A stretch of DNA of 64,000 nucleotides, taken from Thalassia testudinum (lineage: Eukaryota > Streptophyta > Magnoliopsida > Alismatales > Hydrocharitaceae). Made by a program: the position numbers and the translations under genes. This document shows positions 22,563 to 35,003 of this stretch, in pieces; position 1 is the first letter of the stretch; every line of letters starts with the position of its first letter. A model generated the notes under the pieces. The model did no database searches, had not been told where the DNA came from, and saw only the letters and a program-made list of their open reading frames with translations. The stretch covers positions 40,827,001 to 40,891,000 of the forward strand of contig JAZHRO010000055.1 in assembly GCA_037157565.1 (NCBI GenBank), read 5' to 3'.

Positions 22563-25329
22563 TGTCACATCTCGAAAACCCAAGCCCCCAATGAGGATCG
22601 GAGTTTAAGGGAATGGCAACAGAAGTAGTGTTGGTCTATTTAATTCAGGTTGTACCTAGCTAAGTCGGGCTATCAAGAATTCCATTTGATAAGGAAATGG
22701 AGGAAAATATCAGGAGAATGGCACATAAATGAAAATGTATAGTACAAGTTAAACATGTACTAATCTGGCAAATAAAATAGAAATCCACTATCAAACTGCA
22801 GCATAAAGGTTACCTGCCAAGAGTCCCAGCAAAAACCTGCATAGTGATAAATCCCATGCGTTGATGACGCACGACGGCAACCACATGAAAGTAGATCACA
22901 AAGTAGGGATGAGCCAATCAGCTTAATAGGAAACAAACAGCTACTGTACCACAAACAAAAACATAGTGTAGTGTACAATTTCACTAACCGGTTAGATCCC
23001 TAACCCAACTCAACACCCCAAGTTTTGACTTGCAAACCCGATTTAACTTGACCAACTACCGTGGTTCAAATCTACTGATCATCTTACCCCAATTCCTCAT
23101 GATTTGATTATTATAACTCATTCTCTTACTCGCCTCGGTGATTAAATTTTGGGAATCATCCCTCTCTACTAGAGAAGATTGTGAGATGCATCCTTTCCTT
23201 TGGATTTCAGTTTGATAGTCTTGCCTTGACAAGGGGAGAGGCTAGCAATTCTATTGATCCTCGAGAAAGGATCACCCATTCTTGACGTATTGAGAACGTT
23301 GCTAACTTCAATCAGAAGAGTCGGGCCTCTTGGGAGCTACCCAGGTCTCCACCTTGCGACCACGAAGAGCAACCTCGATTTGTGTCCAGCAAGGATCAAT
23401 CACAAATCAAACCAAATCATCGTAGAGTTGTCCAGAATTGTCGAGCCACACCAATGCTCCTACTAGGAGCGACTCTCATGCATAGAGAACTCTTCAGGTG
23501 TGCCCTCTTAGTCCACCGTCGAACGAGATCTCAACCAACCCATTACGGTACCTAGGCAACTTCTTTATCCATGAGTGCCAAGTGAGCCTCTAGTCACAAG
23601 TACCTCGGCATTCCCCCACTATTCACGTGGGCATCAGCCAAGCTTAGAGCCACGAGTACCTCTAGATCGAGTTGGATTCGGGTACATGCAAGTACTAAAC
23701 ATCGATGACAACCCATGTGTTGTCCCTGCACCCAAGAACCCTCCAAGTTCTCCGACAGATTCCTTGGTAGCCTCCAGCTACCACAACACCTCAGGTCCCC
23801 CTACCCGAGAAGTGAACGCATGGTTCATCAAGTCCAGGGGGATAGCCTTCCGAGCCCACCTATTCGACCTAAACATTCTCAGTCCTTTTTCACCTGGATC
23901 CGTATCGAATGAGAGAATCCTAAAGACCTACTAGATCACCTAGGGACTTATCCAGGACCGTAGGATCCAAGCCTTTCCATTTATTAGACTCTAGCTGAGC
24001 TAGCAATAGGTTTAGAATTTTGAATTCGTGCCATTACTTAGCTAAATTAGATTGTCCTTTTTATCATATTCTTAGTTCTCAAGAGTTCCTTACCTCCTAG
24101 CTCAAACATGATGGATCATATGCACCAGTATCGATTCTAAGCCCTAGTACTGGTGCTGGGCATCATCAACCCATCACAAGCCATAGCGTGCCAGTATCGA
24201 TATTGAGCTCAAGTACCGGTACTTGGCACCCACAGCACAACCTCAACCAGGCCAGCTAGTATCCACACTAAACTTTAGTACCAGTACTGGGCACCCCCAG
24301 TACAATATCACAATATTAGCCAATATACTGGTACTAAGCACCAGCACTGGTACTAGGCACCATTAGCCCTTTCCAAGTAAACCACCTAATACTAGTACTG
24401 AGCACTAGTACCAATACTAGGCATGCATCGTCATGCCAACTAAATGCATCCAGTACTAATACCGGTCATCAGTATCGGTACTGGGTGCCTTTAGTACCCA
24501 CTTTAAAACCCTTTTTAGCAGGTTCTAAGTTAACTAGTACCGGTACTAGTTAACTTAGCACCAATACTGATACTAGGTGTCTCCAGCACCCAGTTTGAAA
24601 GCCAAACATCCATTCTATTCCACACTTAACCCAAACCACAACACTATCAAAATGTGGATCCAAATGCATGAGCTAATTCCTAACCCTAATCTTATCCCTC
24701 TATTGAACTTAATGGTAGGGAATCAAAAGAAAATAGCAAGAGGGGAGATCCCTACCTCAAAATTGGAGCTTCTTCTCCCTCCTCATAGCAGCTACAACAT
24801 TGGCAGCAATAGCTTAAGCAGCGACAGCAACAACAAGTGTAGCAATAGTAGTTGTAGCTCCTCTTCACTTTCTTTCCTTCCTTGCACCGCACTCATAGAG
24901 CAACAATAGAAACAACGTCAACAACAACAGCAACAACTCTTCCTCTTCTTTTCACTAGCAGCAACTCCTGCGACAGTGGCAGTAGCTGGCCGATGGAGGG
25001 AGCAATGGAGAGTGCTTCATCATTGAAGGGAAGGAGAGGGGGATCAACTTGAAAGAGAAGCCAAAAATGAAGTTTATTTTATTTTTAATTTCTCTCATAT
25101 TTATATGGGTTAGAAGAATTTCACCCAAGCTCCTCCACTTACTACCTTACCTTCCAAGAAAGGCCCTCAACTAAGTTACCCTTATAAAAAAGCCCCTCAA
25201 CTTTTATCACTTATCCTTTTTATTAATCATTTCAAGGGATTTTCATTTTGAAGGCCCTTAATCCATTATTAGGCAACCAATTAGGGTTTCAATTAGCCCA
25301 TTAAGTAAATTAAAATCCAAGCCCTTACA
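22563..25329 (+). mobile_element. H: solo LTR, 2.8 kb, TSD CCAAG
   Basis: It begins TGTCACATCTCGAAAACCC and ends AGCCCTTACA. CCAAG is repeated at 22,558-22,562 and 25,330-25,334. Removing it joins the two halves of the G integrase (LVHMDAW | GPSPCP-like text). The start resembles gypsy chromovirus LTRs, so I read it on the plus strand. There is no PBS, PPT or pol, hence solo. A run of degenerate AGTACCGGTACT palindromes fills 24,120-24,600. Open frames at 23,254-23,934 and 24,577-24,909 have no family features. Confidence 0.85.
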
Positions 25330-25334
25330 CCAAG

Positions 25335-25813
25335 CATCCATATGAACTAACTAAAACGAGGATTGTGACTTGAGATTTTGACTAAAGGGATAAGTACTTT
25401 GGTGATGCTTCCCAAGTTGACAAGCATTATAATTAATTATAGCAGCAAGAGAGATTTATGGAGTGATCCAACAAAGCTCTCAAAGTTAAAGGTGACCCAG
25501 ATGCATGCCATTGAAGAGCAAACCCACCAGTGGTAGTAACTCAAATACTCATGATCGCCACCAATCATCTTCCCTGTTAGAATATCCTTAAAATACAAGA
25601 TACAGTGTCAAAGATGGCCGAACAATTCAACTCTTTTGTAATTCTGTTGACTAAAAGAAGACTAGTAGAGAACTCTAGCATGGTGGGTGTCACAACAACC
25701 TTTCCCCAACAAGTGATGGGAGAATGTCTCCAGCCACCTAAACTAGGTAAACTTCCAAAATCTAGGTTCCCAACTCATTTCGGAGTCAAGTGTGTCATTT
25801 CAAATCCATTGAT
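25335..25813 (-). pseudogene. Copia element G: pre-integrase and protease-side part
   Basis: Continuing G upstream on the minus strand, fragments read NACQLGKHHQSTYPFSQNLK (the zinc-binding pre-integrase end, CxxGKHHR-like), preceded by LVNRITKELNCSAIFDTVSC (the line that precedes the GAG-pre-integrase domain). Stops and indels occur throughout. The right end is cut by a CACTA-like terminus. Confidence 0.75.
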
Positions 25814-25901
25814 CACTATAGGAAAGAAGGGTTTTGTTTTGGCGTCAGTTGCAAACTGTCGCCAATAGCCTTATAATCGTCGCTATAGACCGTCGCAGAA
25901 T
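25814..25901 (+). mobile_element. CACTA-like (En/Spm) terminus
   Basis: The sequence CACTATAGGAAAGAAGG followed by GGCGTCAGTTGCAAACTGTC and repeats of GTCGC/GACGG-type subterminal motifs is the usual look of plant CACTA ends (CACTA, A-rich, then GCGAC repeats). Only 88 bp are present before C1 interrupts it. The other end is not in the window. The piece is too short to say whether the element was a MITE or a larger transposon. Confidence 0.6.
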
Positions 25902-27623
25902 TGACGAGATGGTTTTCACTTTGAAATAATTTTCGCACAAGAAAATAAGTCGTCAACATAGAAATTGAGCGATAGAAATCGATCGTCAACAATTAAATAA
26001 AAGCATTCACAGGAGAACGAGTCATTTTCACAGTGAGGTACAGAACCAATAAAATCATGGATATGTAACAATCAAGTTCGCAGAGGTGAAAAATAGGTAC
26101 ATAGAAATATTTATCAAATCAATTAATAGATATACTACTCTGAATGTAAACCCTCAATTTACATAGAAGTCAAGGACTGTTTACGTAAATTTCACTTAAT
26201 AAATTAAATCTCCAAATATGTAAATAGTATATGTATAGTGACATATCATATAATTTTCACTTACATGTATAGTAATATGCAAATCTGAATCCTAATTTAA
26301 TACAGTTAAAGGTGATCAACCAGAGTTAAATAATAATATAATTATGCAAGTATTACATGGAAGTTCACCGTAATAAAACACATCATTAAATATATGAATA
26401 CTATTCTGGCAATGATAAAATCCGTAAATTTTAATAGTGCCTTCACGGTAGTGAAACGGGGGAATGGCTTTCCCTCGCTCGTGCTCACTGAGGGGGGCAC
26501 GGCTGCCGGCGAGACCTTCACCAAGGGTGGGCGCCGCTGAGCCGCTTCCGATGGCAGTGACGACAAGGAGCGGGACGGCCGGAGGTGGCGGCGCCGGCGA
26601 GACAGAGGAGTTGGGTGCGTGGAGGTGCTCGCGAGAAGTAGCGTCTACGGCGGCTGGCGGTTGTGCGGAGGGGTCAGGGGCCTCGAAGGTGAGATGCGCT
26701 GGAGCGAGCTACACCCGACGGCGATGAGGAGGCGGTCGACGGTGGTCGGTGCTGGCGGTGGTGAGGAGGTCGAGTGGCCGGTGGTGGCTGCTGTTGGGTT
26801 GGTGTTGAAGAAGAAATAGAGGAGGAGGAAGAGGGGAGCACGCAATGGCGTTCGCTGTCAAGGAGGATAGGTTGGAGGCGGCGGCTTCACGGCAATGAAG
26901 ACCGGCGCTACCGGCGGTGATGGCTGCCGGGGCAGTGGGTGCTCCGGTTGAGGGGAGGAGCACGCGGTCGTGTTGGTGCAGTAGAAACACGCGGAATTGT
27001 TCGCTGTCGAGAGGGGGCGCAGTCGCAGTGGTGGTGGCGCCCTCTGCTGTGGTCACGTGACGAGGTTGGAGCGCGGTTGTGGACGGACGTGGTCACGGTG
27101 AGCGAAGGAATCAGAGGAAGCACGGTGGTTCTGAGAGGAGTCGAGATGGAGGGCGCAGTGGCGAAGGTGGTGCACTGCTGTCGAGGGCGCGGTGAAGGGA
27201 CAGAGCGGCGGAGGTGGGTTCAGTCTGCGTCAAGGTGAGAGGATGGTGATGGTGATCTGTTGGGTGCCCGTGGGGGAAGATGATGACAAAGGTGGAGGGT
27301 GGGGGGGCGCCCTCTTTGTACCTGCATGAATGCCAAAAAGCGAAAAACGTGAGAGAGAGAGAGAGAGATGAAAAGAGAGGGAAAGTGAGTGGTGTTTTCG
27401 TTGTGAGAGATTTAACGAGAGAGAGATTTCGTGTTCACATGGAATCCAAGAAAAAAACGATACTGTATTACATAAAATATAATTAATCAAATCACATAGT
27501 TGAGCAGGTAAAGAATCTTTAAGTTTAATTCATTTGTTCAGTGTAATACTTATTTAAAATTAAATTTCATCTCAACGATAATGTATTTAGGTTTTAATTT
27601 GATCTACGAAATTGGACCTACCA
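25902..27623 (-). repeat. C1 3' LTR
   Basis: A 1.72-kb LTR aligned to C2 (61,091-62,893): same TTTTCACTTT start, same GAAGTCAAGG tract (26,165 / 61,331) and same GC-rich block. The middle part (26,460-27,240) is GC-rich and yields spurious open frames on both strands. There is a (GA)n microsatellite at 27,350-27,368. The left boundary is set by the CACTA-like flank and is accurate to a few bases. Confidence 0.75.
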
Positions 27624-29053
27624 AATACTCTCATGCCTAAGTTTTTCTAGTTCCAAGCAAAATCATATGAAACATACTAAGTCTCTAGGCTAGATTTTAT
27701 CGTTAGGGCATCTTATTATGCCACTTCTCTAGAGACTAGATTAAAATACCAACTATCGACCTAAAGGTACTCAAGTACCAATTAAGATACGCACCTAATC
27801 AGCCTCACCTTGGATCCACCGCGAAGGTTTCTAAGACCCACAAAAACTACCCAGAGATTTGTTGACTCTAGCAGTTAAATTACCCGTACGTATGTGCAAC
27901 AGGTCTAGGTTCAGTTTGCTAGTACATTTTTGATAAGAGAGATAGATAGATATTATTTCGAGAGTTTTCTCTCCTTTCTTTTTAAATTCCCCTAAACCCA
28001 ACATCAGATTGGCCCTAAACACGATCTGTATTGGATTTCTTGTCCCCACTATCAATCATTGCAGGATCCCTAACAGTTGATGCTTCGAGATAGCACCACC
28101 CATGGCAACCCCCAGAACCTTAACTTTCGACACTTCGAGATATTGCCACCCATGGTGTTTTATAGCCAAATTCAGACCCTAGCAATCGACATTTTGGGAT
28201 AATACTTCCCATGGCATTTGAATCAGTACAAGGTGCTTCCGTGCCCTCGATAGGATATTTAGATATCCTAGGAGACAAGCACTGAGAAGACGGTATGCTA
28301 TAATGCATCTTCGAGGGGAGTATTTTTTATTCCTCCTCTCCGCGTCGAGAACTCATCCAATCAACTTGCATCTTCGAGCCGCTCCTAAGTCAAATTTTTG
28401 GAAAAACATTTTCAAAGCAAAATACTTTTTGGCATTATTCTTCATTACGCGCACTGAACCAAATCGGTATGTGATTTTTGGGTGCCTAGGTTACCAAGTC
28501 CCGTAAACCAAAGGGCAGGCAACGAGGTCGAATACTTCATAAGCCTTAGACTTAATACATCAACCTCGCAACTTCCTCAACCTCTCGAGGAGTAGTCCAG
28601 ATCTTAACAAATACGTGAGTGTTTAAGCCCTAAAACAGACCCAAGAGGTCTACAGTCGGTATCCCTCACTTATCTCCTTTTCTTTAGCACTTCAGGACTT
28701 AATTCATCATTCAATCTAGCCGAAACTTAGGTTCGTTCCATACTCAACTGCTGGGACTAACACAAATTTTCCTTTCTTTTCTATGCTTACCTTCTCTCTT
28801 TTTTTTCTCTTCAATAATTTTGCACTTCGGCTCGCAAAGATTTCATCTACTTCTTTCCCTTCTCCCATTTTTTCTCTCTCTTTTTTCTTTTTTTCTTTTT
28901 TTGCAATAAAAGTCCTAACTACATGTATGCAAAATATGTATAAATGTTATGTACAACCTCAGGTTATACCCCTCCATGCCTAGATCTGGCAATGTCCTTA
29001 TTGGAAAGCAAAAAGCACATAAAGATATTACTTGAGGTAGAGAGTGTGTGGAG
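27624..29053 (-). mobile_element. C1 3' non-coding region and PPTs
   Basis: The PPT against the LTR is GGCATGAGAGTATT (27,624-27,637, minus). A second PPT-like block GGCATGGAGGGGTATAACC lies at 28,962-28,980, only about 75-90 bp past the integrase stop. Between them lie the three CCATGG-containing tandem units (about 28,080-28,240) and an AGGATATTTAGATATCCT hairpin (28,250-28,270), as in A1, A2 and C2. No gene is seen. Confidence 0.7.
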
Positions 29054-29377
29054 CTAACGCTCTTCCAGCCGGTAGGTGTCCAATACCTGGCCATCAGAAA
29101 GAGTAACATATAGTTTCAAACGTTGGTCATTTACCTTAAAAATCTCATCAGAAGAGGGATTTTGGATTTCAACTGCACCATGCGGGAACACTTGCGTGAC
29201 AATGTATGGACCATCCCAACGGAACTTTAGTTTCCCAAGGACTAGCTTGAGTCTAGAATTGAATAGCCAAACCCATTGGTTGGGCTCAAAGGTTTTGCGT
29301 ATGATGTGTTTATCGTAAAAGACCTTAGTGCACTTTTTATAAGCTTAAGCAATCTCATAAGCCTCATTCGTCAACTC

Positions 29378-30989
29378 TAAAATTATACTAGAGTGGGGTG
29401 AATAATGAATTTATAAAATATTATAAGACAAAAAGTTTAATCACAAAAGGAGGCACTAGATATTTGGTGGAAACCCAAGACGGATGAAAACCACCACCTA
29501 AGTTAATCCCTTAACTTAAGATTTTCGATCACAAAGTGATCAATCCACTAACCACACTATTTAAATGAGGGTAGTGTACCTCAATTACAAATCTCACCTC
29601 CGATCCCTAAACAAAGGTTTCTCCTTTCACAATGAAGAGATAGGGACCCGACAGGCTGGATACCCAAAGTACAAAAGTAAGAATTAAACAACACCTATAG
29701 AGCAACCCAATAATTTGATTACTTTCTTATCTATTAAGCATAAAGAGAACTCCCTGAGAATTTGCAGAACGAAGTGCACCGGGAGTGTAGATTTTCCCTT
29801 TAATCAGAGTGTTGGCATAGTATAAGGGCAAGAGGAAGCTAAGAGTAGTGAACAAGTGATTTTCTAAGGGAATTGAATCTCAAGAGGAGTGTTTTGCGTA
29901 AGAGGGATTGTAGTCTATTTATAGGCAAGTTTGGAACCTTCAAGAATGCTTGAGAGAGGTCTCCTAGCCGTTGGAGGCAAATCCCAAGAGATTGGGACAA
30001 AATCCACCACAAATCAGGGTAATGATGAGTCTGAAAGCAATATCAGACATCTTATAAGATGTCAGATTACAACTATGGTCATCTGATATTATTAGCCAGG
30101 CTTTACTTGTTTCATTGGATCGAAATAGGGACGTTTGATATTTTCACATAAAACATTTGATAAAAGTATTGGACATCTAATTATACGTGGATTCGTTCCT
30201 ATTTTGACTAGATCCAAACAGGGCTCTAGATTTTAAGGAACAGACGCCAGTATGGACGTTTGTAGGATTCCCTAGACATCTGGAAACCTAAAAAGGACTT
30301 GTCTTGGAAATCTGACAGAAGATCTTTGGTTCCTAATGAGATTTGCCTAGAAATAAATGAGCAACGGTCCAAAGGTAGACGTCTGAAGACATGTCCAGAC
30401 GTCTGAAAATGTATTTTTCCCATTATATTCAGAAGGAAGATGGGTGCTTGAGTCTAACAGATGTTTTAAGGATGTCCAGGCAAAGTATTAAACGTCTGGA
30501 TGAGGCTATGGACGTCTGATGGAAGGTTGCTTCGACTAATGTTTATGAAGATAGAAACTAAAGGCAAAGCTATAGGTAATTAGATGTCTAAAACACTTGT
30601 CAAACGTCTTAAAGTTGAAAATCAGACGTCTGATAGTTGTTATGGACGTCTGATTTGAGTCTTAGTGTTAGGTTTTTGTTTCTAATTTATCCTAAGTGTA
30701 GAGAGCCTAAGTTAGCTATTTATAAGTTATGTTTGGAGGCTCTTTACAATATCTCTAGACTCAAATAAAATAAAGATTACAACCTTTGAAAGTTTACATA
30801 AAAAAGCCTATGACCTATGACAGCACTCATGCTACCTGGTCTTCACGCTTTTAATCCTCCGACTTGGAAAACTTCAAGAAACCTGCAATTGTGTTATTAC
30901 AAAGAAAAATATGCTGCGCTTATGTTTTAGCTCTTTTTCTTCATTTTGTAAAATCATCAAAATATTATATATAAGGGGTTAAACTAACA
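29378..30989 (-). mobile_element. I: solo copia-like LTR in the C1 integrase
   Basis: A 1,612-bp insertion is flanked by AACTC at 29,373-29,377 and 30,990-30,994. On the minus strand it begins TGTTAGTTTAACCCC and ends CACCCCACTCTAGTATAATTTTA, the style of Sirevirus/Tork-like copia LTRs (final CA now TA). A TATA box lies at 29,911-29,924. Many TTTAAGACGTCTG-like palindromes lie at 30,030-30,660. Excising it with one TSD copy restores the frame ELEELTNEAYEIA. It has no coding sequence. Confidence 0.8.
29911..29924 (-). promoter_or_regulatory. Putative TATA box of LTR I
   Basis: It reads CCTATAAATAGACTA on the minus strand, about 1.07 kb from the LTR 5' end, a usual spacing for a long copia LTR. 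Confidence 0.5.
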
Positions 30990-33638
30990 AACTCTTCAAG
31001 CTCAGTTACTTCTAATAGGCGCACTTTGCCTGCATTCTTGAGATCCATGTTGACATTCTTAATAGCCCAATAAATCCTATGCTCAAAATCAATAGGCAAA
31101 TGACAGGCTTTTCCATACACTATGCGAAAGGAAGACATACCCAACGGGGTCTTATAAGCAATTTTGTAAGCCCATAGTGCATCATCTAATCTTTCCTGTC
31201 GAGTCTTATAGTTTTCTCTAAAATTCATTTGATCTCCCTATTGGACACCTCGACCTGTCCACTCGTCTACGAGTGATACAAGGTGGCAACCTTGTGGGTG
31301 ACACCAAGACTTTCGAGTAGACGGGTGAAGTGTGCATTCTTGAAATGAGGTCCCCCATCACTAATGATCATCCTTAGGTAGCTAAATTGGAAAATGATAT
31401 TGGCCTTAACGAAATTCAGGAGCACAGAGTGATCGTTGGTCCTAGTCGGAATAGCCTTTATCCACTTTGGCACATAATCAATTGCCACGAGGACATATTC
31501 ATAGCCGTGAGACGATGGGAATGGGCCCATGAAATCTATGCCCTAGACGTTGAATATCTTGATTGGAAGAATAGGCTGCTGGGGCATCTCATCCCGCCTC
31601 CCAATCATTCCAGTCTGTTGACAACGAAGACACGCCCCCACATAAGTATGTGTGTCCTTGAATAGTGAGGGCCACCAGAAACTAAACTGGAGAACCTTAT
31701 ACACAGTTTTCTTTGCACTAAAGTGTCCTCCATAGTGCAGTGTGTGACAAAAATTTAAAACACTTTGTTGTTCCTCCTCTGGAACACACCTGCATAAGAC
31801 ATGGTCACGGCCTATTCTAAAGATCTCGGGGTCCTCCTAGTGATAATGCTCAGTGTTAATGAGGAATCTATCTCACTTCTGCTTATTTCACATGCTGGGG
31901 GTTTCACCAGTGACCAAGTAGTTGATGACATCAACATACTAAGGTGTCGTTGGTTGTACCGCCAACAATGTTTCATTAGGAAAGGTGTCATGAATGTCGC
32001 CTGACGGGGTTGAAGCCTCAACTGGGATCATGGATAAATGATCGATGACTACATTTTTGACCCCTTTCTTGTTACGAATATCAAGGTCGAACTCCTATAG
32101 TAACAAAATCCATCTAATCAGCCTAGGTTTGGTGTCCTTCTTAGCGAGCAAATGCTTCAAGGCCGAATGATTAGTATACACCACAACCATAGATCCCAGA
32201 AGATAAGACCTAAACTTCTCCAATGCAAATACTACCGCAAGAAGTTCTTTTTTTGTCACAGTGTAGTTGTGTTGTGGATCAATAAGGGTCATGCTACCAT
32301 AGTACAACACATGAGGCTTTTTATCAACCCTCTGACCAAGGATTGCTCCCACAGCAAAATCCGAGGCATCACACATCAACTCAAATGGGAGGGTCCAATC
32401 AGGTGCTTACAGGATAGGCGTGGTTATGAGGGCCTCCTTTAAGACTTGGAAGGCCTCAATACACTTTGTATCAAAAACGAAGGCAGTATCCTTCTCTAGT
32501 AAGTCGCAATGTGGCCTAGAAATCTTGCTAAAGTCTTTAATGAAGTGCCTATAAAAGCCAGCATGGCCCAAGAATGATCGGATCTACTTGACATTGGTGG
32601 GCGGTGGAAGCTTTGAAATGGAGTCAACTTTGGCCTTATCACTTCTAAACCTCATTCAGATACTACATGCCCAAGAACAATGCCCTATTGAACCATAAAA
32701 TGACTTTTTTCCTAGCTGAGCACCAATCATGTCTCTTCATAGTGGGTGAGAACTTTTTCTAAATGCGAGAGATAATGGTCAAATGACGAGATGTATATGG
32801 AAAAGTCATCTAGCGAAAGGCAAATGTGCCATAAGGACTCGTGAAAGTAGTGCGCTCTTGGTTGTCTGGAAAGACAGCAATCTAATTATACCCAGAATAT
32901 CCATCGAGAAAATAGAAGTATTTATTCCCTGCCAATCTCTCCAGTATTTGACCAATAAATGGCAGAGGGAAGTGGTCTTTTTGGGTAGAGGTGTTAAGGC
33001 GGCGGTAGTCTATGCATACCCTCCATCCTGTTATGGGTCGGGTGGTGACTTGCTCCCCTTTTTATTGGTCTCCACCAAGAATCCTACCTTTTTGGGCACC
33101 ACGTGAATAGGACTGACCCATTTACTATCAGAAATGGGGTAGATTATCCTCGCATCCAACCATTTCAAGATTTCCTTCTTCACCACTTCCTGCATATTCA
33201 GGTTTAATCATCTCTGCATATCTCAAATGGGTTTCACAGAGCATTCGTGTAAATGTGATGCATGCAGAGAGTTGAGTCAACCCCTTTGATGTTTGCTATA
33301 GTCCATGCAATGGCTTCCTAGTGCCGTATTAGGCACTCAATCAATGCTCCCTCCTGAGCTCAAATAGAGCAGCTGAGATGATGACAGGGAGCATATCATT
33401 GGGCCGAAGGAAAACATATTTGAGGGTCTTTGGAAGTGGTTTAAACTCCAAGTCGGGAGCTTTCTAAATCGAGGGAGTTATGTTCGATGTCTCCACCTCT
33501 GATAGTGGATCTACCTTGATTGTCCATGGTAGGGAGAGGGACTCGGATTTGACACCTAATAGCTCTTCTAATTCTGGCATATCTCCCTCTCCTTCTTCAA
33601 GATTCGGGGTGTGGTCCTTAGAGATGACCATTTGGAGG

Positions 33639-35003
33639 TGTTGAAGTCGTAAAACGTGGATTTGATTAAAAAAACTTCGTAGTATAGTGCGAATTACAAT
33701 TCCAACAAAAATTAATAACATGACGGTGAGTCCTGATCGATCTCAGAGAGGCGTACGATGGTGAAATTGATTTTTATTTTTCTTTCCCTACTTGCTTAAA
33801 ATTGGATTCCTGTTTTGAGAGTGTGAGTAAAAGATGCGCTAGTCATGTTATTGACACGTAAAACATGTGCGTGAGTCAAATAAATCACAAATGTGAATGT
33901 GTGTGTTTCGGTCCACACAACTTCTATTACGCGATGGCGATTAGCAGAAAATGAATCTATCGCTAAATCATTAATATCCTCTAGAACTGACATGTTTATT
34001 GCAATATATATATATATATGAAGCAGGAGACTATTGATTTTATTTCCTCAAATAGTGTCATCACAATGATTCTAGAGGAATGCTTGTACAAGGAATTTGG
34101 AAAGATTAATCTATGCTAATAGAAAAGATTTGCATGCATTGATTTAGGGTAGATTATGCATGCATTCTTAGAAAGAGTACTACTACTACTACTAGCAAGA
34201 TATTAATGCAAAAATTAAAATACGAAGAACAACTCTGCTAATAGCAATCGGGAATTGGCGATGGTCTCTAATGCCCGTGTGGCTTGAGGTGGTAGGAGGG
34301 AAGAGAGGAACGACCAAGGTGGTTGGTCAGGCTCTTGATGAAAGTGGTGGAGAGCTTCTTGGATCTTGGACATGAAGGTGGTGGTGCTTGATGGAGGAAC
34401 TCGCCAATAGGGTTGGAGGTGGAGATGGCATCCAAGATGGGGTGCATGGCCGTCCAAGGAGAGTCTTATATAGACTCTTGGACGAAACCTAAGCCTTGGA
34501 GACAGGTCTCTAGACTTCTCTAGAGTGGCTGGCCAAGGGTCTAAAAATAGGTCTTCTTAGATCCACATTTTGTGGATCTAAGGATGACTATGCATCGTCA
34601 TTCTAGAGCCTTCTCTAAGTGGTTGGTGGCAAGGTATGTGCATGTGGGTGTGTGTGTGCATCAATCGATGGTCAAGTGGACCACTTGGTCTACTCCTAAT
34701 TAGGTCCTAGGTTGGTCTAAATGGTAGGTCTAGTTAGGTTTCTAAAAATAGGTTTATACAACCTATGGCTAAAGTGATTGAGCCAATTAAACTTAAACAA
34801 GTTTAATTGGGTCAATGTGTGTGTAATTGGGAGAGAGGGTCCTTAATTAGGTTGGGCTTGAGTCAATTGGACTCTTACTGAGTCCAATTAGACTTGTGTT
34901 GGTTGAGATTTGAGCTCAATTGGACTCTATGAGTCCAATTGACTAGGTAATGTGTAATTGACTTAGATCCAAGTCAATTGAGCTTAGTGAGAACCTAATT
35001 AGG
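33639..35003 (-). repeat. D: B-related LTR fragment
   Basis: It starts on the plus strand with TGTTGAAGTCG, similar to the B-type LTR end TGTTGAACGC. Like B it is followed by a GTAGTATAG...GTGCGAATT...AACAAAAATTAAT segment and a GAGTCCTGATCGATC tract. A TATA box is at 34,464-34,475 (TCTATATAAGAC, minus). (AT)8 at 34,004-34,019 and (ACT)5 at about 34,181-34,196 are simple repeats. The U3 side is cut by the LINE at about 35,004, so full length and TSD cannot be seen. It interrupts C1 (flank GGAGG). No PBS or gene; possibly a solo LTR. Confidence 0.65.

Larger units (their letters stand above)
25902..33638 (-). mobile_element. C1: Athila-like gypsy element, 3' LTR plus pol, 5' part outside
   Basis: Read on the minus strand it consists of 5'-truncated pol (33,638 down to 29,054), a 3' non-coding region and PPT (27,624-27,637), and the 3' LTR (25,902-27,623). 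The order RT, RNase H, integrase is Ty3/gypsy. The residues [40 protein letters not shown] and GKACHLP are those of the Athila/Tat group. The upstream half (gag, protease, 5' LTR) should lie beyond LTR D and everything nested in it, right of the window. It is interrupted by I and D. Confidence 0.85.
29054..33638 (-). pseudogene. C1 pol: RT, RNase H, integrase (broken)
   Basis: From 33,638 downward: a gag-pol linker (ELEELLGVKSE); RT with WRVCIDYRRLN, KDHFPLPFIGQ and FLDGYSGYN at about 33,050-32,810; the second catalytic Asp pair as DDFS at about 32,810; RNase H at 32,379-32,095 ([28 protein letters not shown]). Then a zinc finger (HTLHYGGH... CLRC) at about 31,750-31,620, the integrase core with IDFMGPFPSS and ISDGGPHF, then LDDALWAYKIAYKTP, and the C-terminal KLKFRWDGPYIVTQVFPHGA with FKVNDQRLK, ending TAG 29,054-29,056. 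Stops and frameshifts are frequent. About 35 residues of the RT palm are missing, and I interrupts the integrase. Confidence 0.85.

Noticed and set aside
23254..24909. Possible host exons in the H region (frames of 65-119 codons)
   Set aside because: No conserved motif or splice logic, and the whole stretch is bounded by TG/CA ends and a CCAAG duplication, so it is a solo LTR.
26460..27240. Several GC-rich frames on both strands
   Set aside because: They sit in the C1 LTR, are mutually overlapping and not conserved against C2.
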